Shown: piece by piece, positions 57,807 to 60,000 of the stretch
Position numbering within the stretch: position 1 is the stretch's first letter
Layout of the letters: each line of letters starts with the position of its first letter
Position numbers and translations under genes: made by a program
Notes under the pieces: generated by a model
Told to the model about the DNA's origin: nothing
The model's database searches: none
Seen by the model: the letters and a program-made list of their open reading frames with translations, nothing else
DNA from: Symsagittifera roscoffensis
Lineage: Eukaryota; Xenacoelomorpha; Acoela; Convolutidae
Direction: 5' to 3'
DNA: 60,000 nt
NCBI RefSeq assembly: GCF_963678635.1
Contig: NC_087070.1
Span: 34,179,955-34,239,954, forward strand

Positions 57807-58365
57807 GGGTTTGACTAAGTCCCCAAACACAAAAATTTTGTACATGTCAACTGGGTTTGCTTTATAAGTCTTAATGTTGCCATGGAACGCGCTCTAATTG
57901 GCCTTGATCAATCTTGCTTTGTGAATTGGGAAAGTCACATTTCAAAAATGTTTTTTTTTGCAAAACATGAAATTATCAAAATCCACAAAACTGAAAACTG
58001 TAGTGTACCAAAAAACCTAAAAAATCAGAAATTCATTTTGCCAAAAATACAGGACAACTTATGCTTATTGTTATTTGAGGTTATTCTGTATTTTTACCTC
58101 AACTAATAGGGGTAATTAAAGAATAAGCAGTTTGGAACTTCTTTCTATTCATTTTTTACAGGACCATGGTCTCATGTAAACGAAATTGCGATTTGAGCGA
58201 CGAAACAACCAGCGGTGATATACAATAAACAAGACTGCTCGTATATCAGGGCAAAGCCCTGAATGTACCGACTGTCCAAATAGTTTTTGGGGAAAGAAAA
58301 AAATGAAAACTTGTAAATTTTGGACAATATGACACTGTACAAAATTAATACGACCGATCCGATTA

Positions 58366-58702
58366 GCTTGCCTCAATTCATTTTGGAACGATTTTGTTGT
58401 GCGGGATATTTGCAATGCATAAATAATTCGAGTTACGCTATCAGCAGTATGATTAAAATCTTCAAAGCGCTCATAATTTAGTCCAGAACATGGACAATTT
58501 GGCAATTTTCAAACCCTAAAAATTTTACAAAAACTAATTGGAGTCAAAATATCTTTTCAAACTTGAACTCAGGGAATCGATATCATCTTCAATACGGTAT
58601 AAAAAGATTTTGTCAAAAACTATTATTTGATCGGCGAAAATTGCTTGAATAAAAAAAACCACATCGAGCATAAATATTCCGTTTTCTTCGAAAGTCGGAA
58701 CC
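58366..58702 (-). repeat. GTTCCGACTTT-family repeat, left arm
   Basis: Homologue of 47394-47727. Ends CTTCGAAAGTCGGAACC, a better match to the family than the 47.7-kb copy. Confidence 0.62.
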
Positions 58703-58884
58703 AAACTTTTCATGAGCAGCAGTGCGTTTAGAGGGATACAATCAATCGAACTAAAGAAAGTCGGCCAACTGACGCGCTTGATAATTTTGCAAACAGAGTT
58801 TTTGGCACGTTGACATGCCACACATGCTACTTTTGATAAACATTTAAATGGAGATTTTACTGTTAATAAGCAAATCTTCTTCTA

Positions 58885-59179
58885 ATTGTTCCGACTTTCG
58901 AAGCGAGTGACAGAATATTTGAGCTCGAGGTGTTTTTTTCTCCAGACAAAAATCAACCTGTGAACTAAAATTTTTTAATTAGGGCAACCGAAAGGTGTTG
59001 AGGAGTTCAATTTAAGAAAATACTACATCTGTGATCAGTTTTCGCTCAATAATGGGGTTCTAAAGACTACCAATTAGATCAAATTGTGATAATTAACTCG
59101 CAATTTATAATGTGCTATTCACGCATAATCAGAGATTTAACCTGTCCTAAAAATCGTTCCAAATTGAATTCAGGCTTGC
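58885..59179 (+). repeat. GTTCCGACTTT-family repeat, right arm
   Basis: Homologue of 47882-48177; faces the left arm across about 180 bp. Confidence 0.62.
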
Positions 59180-60000
59180 TGTTTTGTCTATTTACCACTT
59201 TTCTATTGGCAAATTATATCAGTATGTACTTTACATAAGAAGCGGGGGTTGGTTTTTGAAAGACTAATCTAAAAAAAATTTTTTTTCATTTTTGAAAATT
59301 TCATCAATGTTTTTGAATTAGTATAGTACTGAGGACTCAGTGGTGGATCTAGATTTTTTTCGAGGGGGGAGGGAGTGGGGATGATCGAAAAAAATTTCAA
59401 AATTTTGTCCGTTTTCTTTTAGGTCGAGCAAATTGATTTTCTGAGCTCTACAAAACCACTATAAAGACCCCATGCTGAGCAAAAGCAAAACTTTAGGGTC
59501 AGTCGGCCAAAACGGATACCAAAATAGTAGGAACACGGGAACCGCTGGTGACAGTACTCCATGGAGATTAAAAAGCCCCGGAGTATTCAGGATCCTCCCC
59601 TTTTTACGTTATAACAGGTTTTAACCAAACAAATTAAAAATTTGAATTCATCCCCGTTTTGCATGTGAATTTAGCAAGATGAGTTTCCACACAGAAAAAA
59701 AAAAGAAAAAGAAATACGGGATCCGCGACTCTGATTAAACGAAGACTTTAAACGGAATACGCAACTCGATGGCTTTTTCGACTTATGAGCAGGGGCAAAA
59801 AAAAAGAGTTTTTTGTTCTTAAAAATAAGTTTTTTTTTTTTTAGCTTCTCTGGCCAACAATAATGAAAACGCAATTTCAGAAACCGTCAGTTTTTGTCTT
59901 ATAACACACATAAACCACTATATTTGGAAGGTTTACGTCTGTATTTTCTTACAGTCACGCAGTTTTTTCTTCAGAATTTTGAGACTTCACATGACATTAC

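Larger units (their letters stand above)
56415..60000. repeat. Diverged segmental copy of 45427-49162
   Basis: Collinear with 45427-49162 (and with 42374-44533 for its first part), starting TTTAAAGGTACGTTCGTAG and still matching at the window end. It carries its own AGATCT-rich element (57147-57806), inverted repeat pair (58366-58702 and 58885-59179) and decayed MITE end (59339). Divergence is several percent, with indels, so it is older than the 3.05-kb duplication. No gene is supported; short frames shared with the other copy are frameshifted relative to it. Confidence 0.85.

Noticed and set aside
58149-58505. 118-codon minus ORF with relatives at 44219-44479 and 47198-47533
   Set aside because: Frames differ by indels between copies and overlap a non-coding repeat family; no sign of protein-level selection.

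Overview
The window looks like repeat-dominated, AT-rich nuclear DNA of a eukaryote, probably an invertebrate animal. It holds a Ty3/gypsy-type reverse transcriptase/RNase H/integrase region, hAT-type non-autonomous elements with perfect 8-bp target duplications, long stretches without genes, and no operon-like gene packing. I found no intact host gene with recognisable exons. The species cannot be named from the sequence.

Layout. Positions 203-10770 hold a decayed Ty3/gypsy-like element on the minus strand. Read on its sense strand it runs acidic linker - RT - RNase H - integrase - LTR-like spacer - a long ORF1 (gag-position) region. ORF1 carries an SGNH/GDSL-hydrolase-type domain. From 10771 the sequence is AT-rich and non-coding. 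An old tandem duplication of about 8.7 kb (5666 to 14377) made a second, now diverged, copy of ORF1-spacer-pol-noncoding DNA (14383-22215, with unduplicated flank to 24230). A much younger tandem duplication then copied 7397-24230 as a block to 24231-41121, so four pol remnants lie head to tail. Several lesions are shared by all copies that can be compared: a YVDN in place of the RT YVDD, the same stop in RNase H, and the same three stops in ORF1. The element was therefore already dead before duplication, and it multiplied here by segmental duplication rather than transposition.

From 41122 to 60000 there is no retroelement coding sequence. The region holds five members or fragments of a roughly 400-bp hAT-like MITE family (41281, 44534, 49211, 55193 and a decayed one near 48337), with a sixth, decayed end near 59339. 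It also holds a 3.05-kb tandem duplication (41481-44533 / 44534-47595); three copies of a GTACCC-ended element packed with AGATCT palindromes; a dispersed family of about 300 bp, often in inverted pairs; an irregular tandem duplication at 51815-54990; and a diverged segmental copy of 45427-49162 at 56415-60000. One open reading frame, 50430-51059 on the minus strand (209 codons), has no visible relation to the transposons. It is the only undisrupted candidate gene, and I do not recognise its family.

Nothing here forms a working pathway. The story is of nested duplication, decay and small-element insertion, with two points of real novelty: an SGNH hydrolase domain in the ORF1 of a gypsy-type element, and an orphan ORF flanked by C/G-run hairpins.
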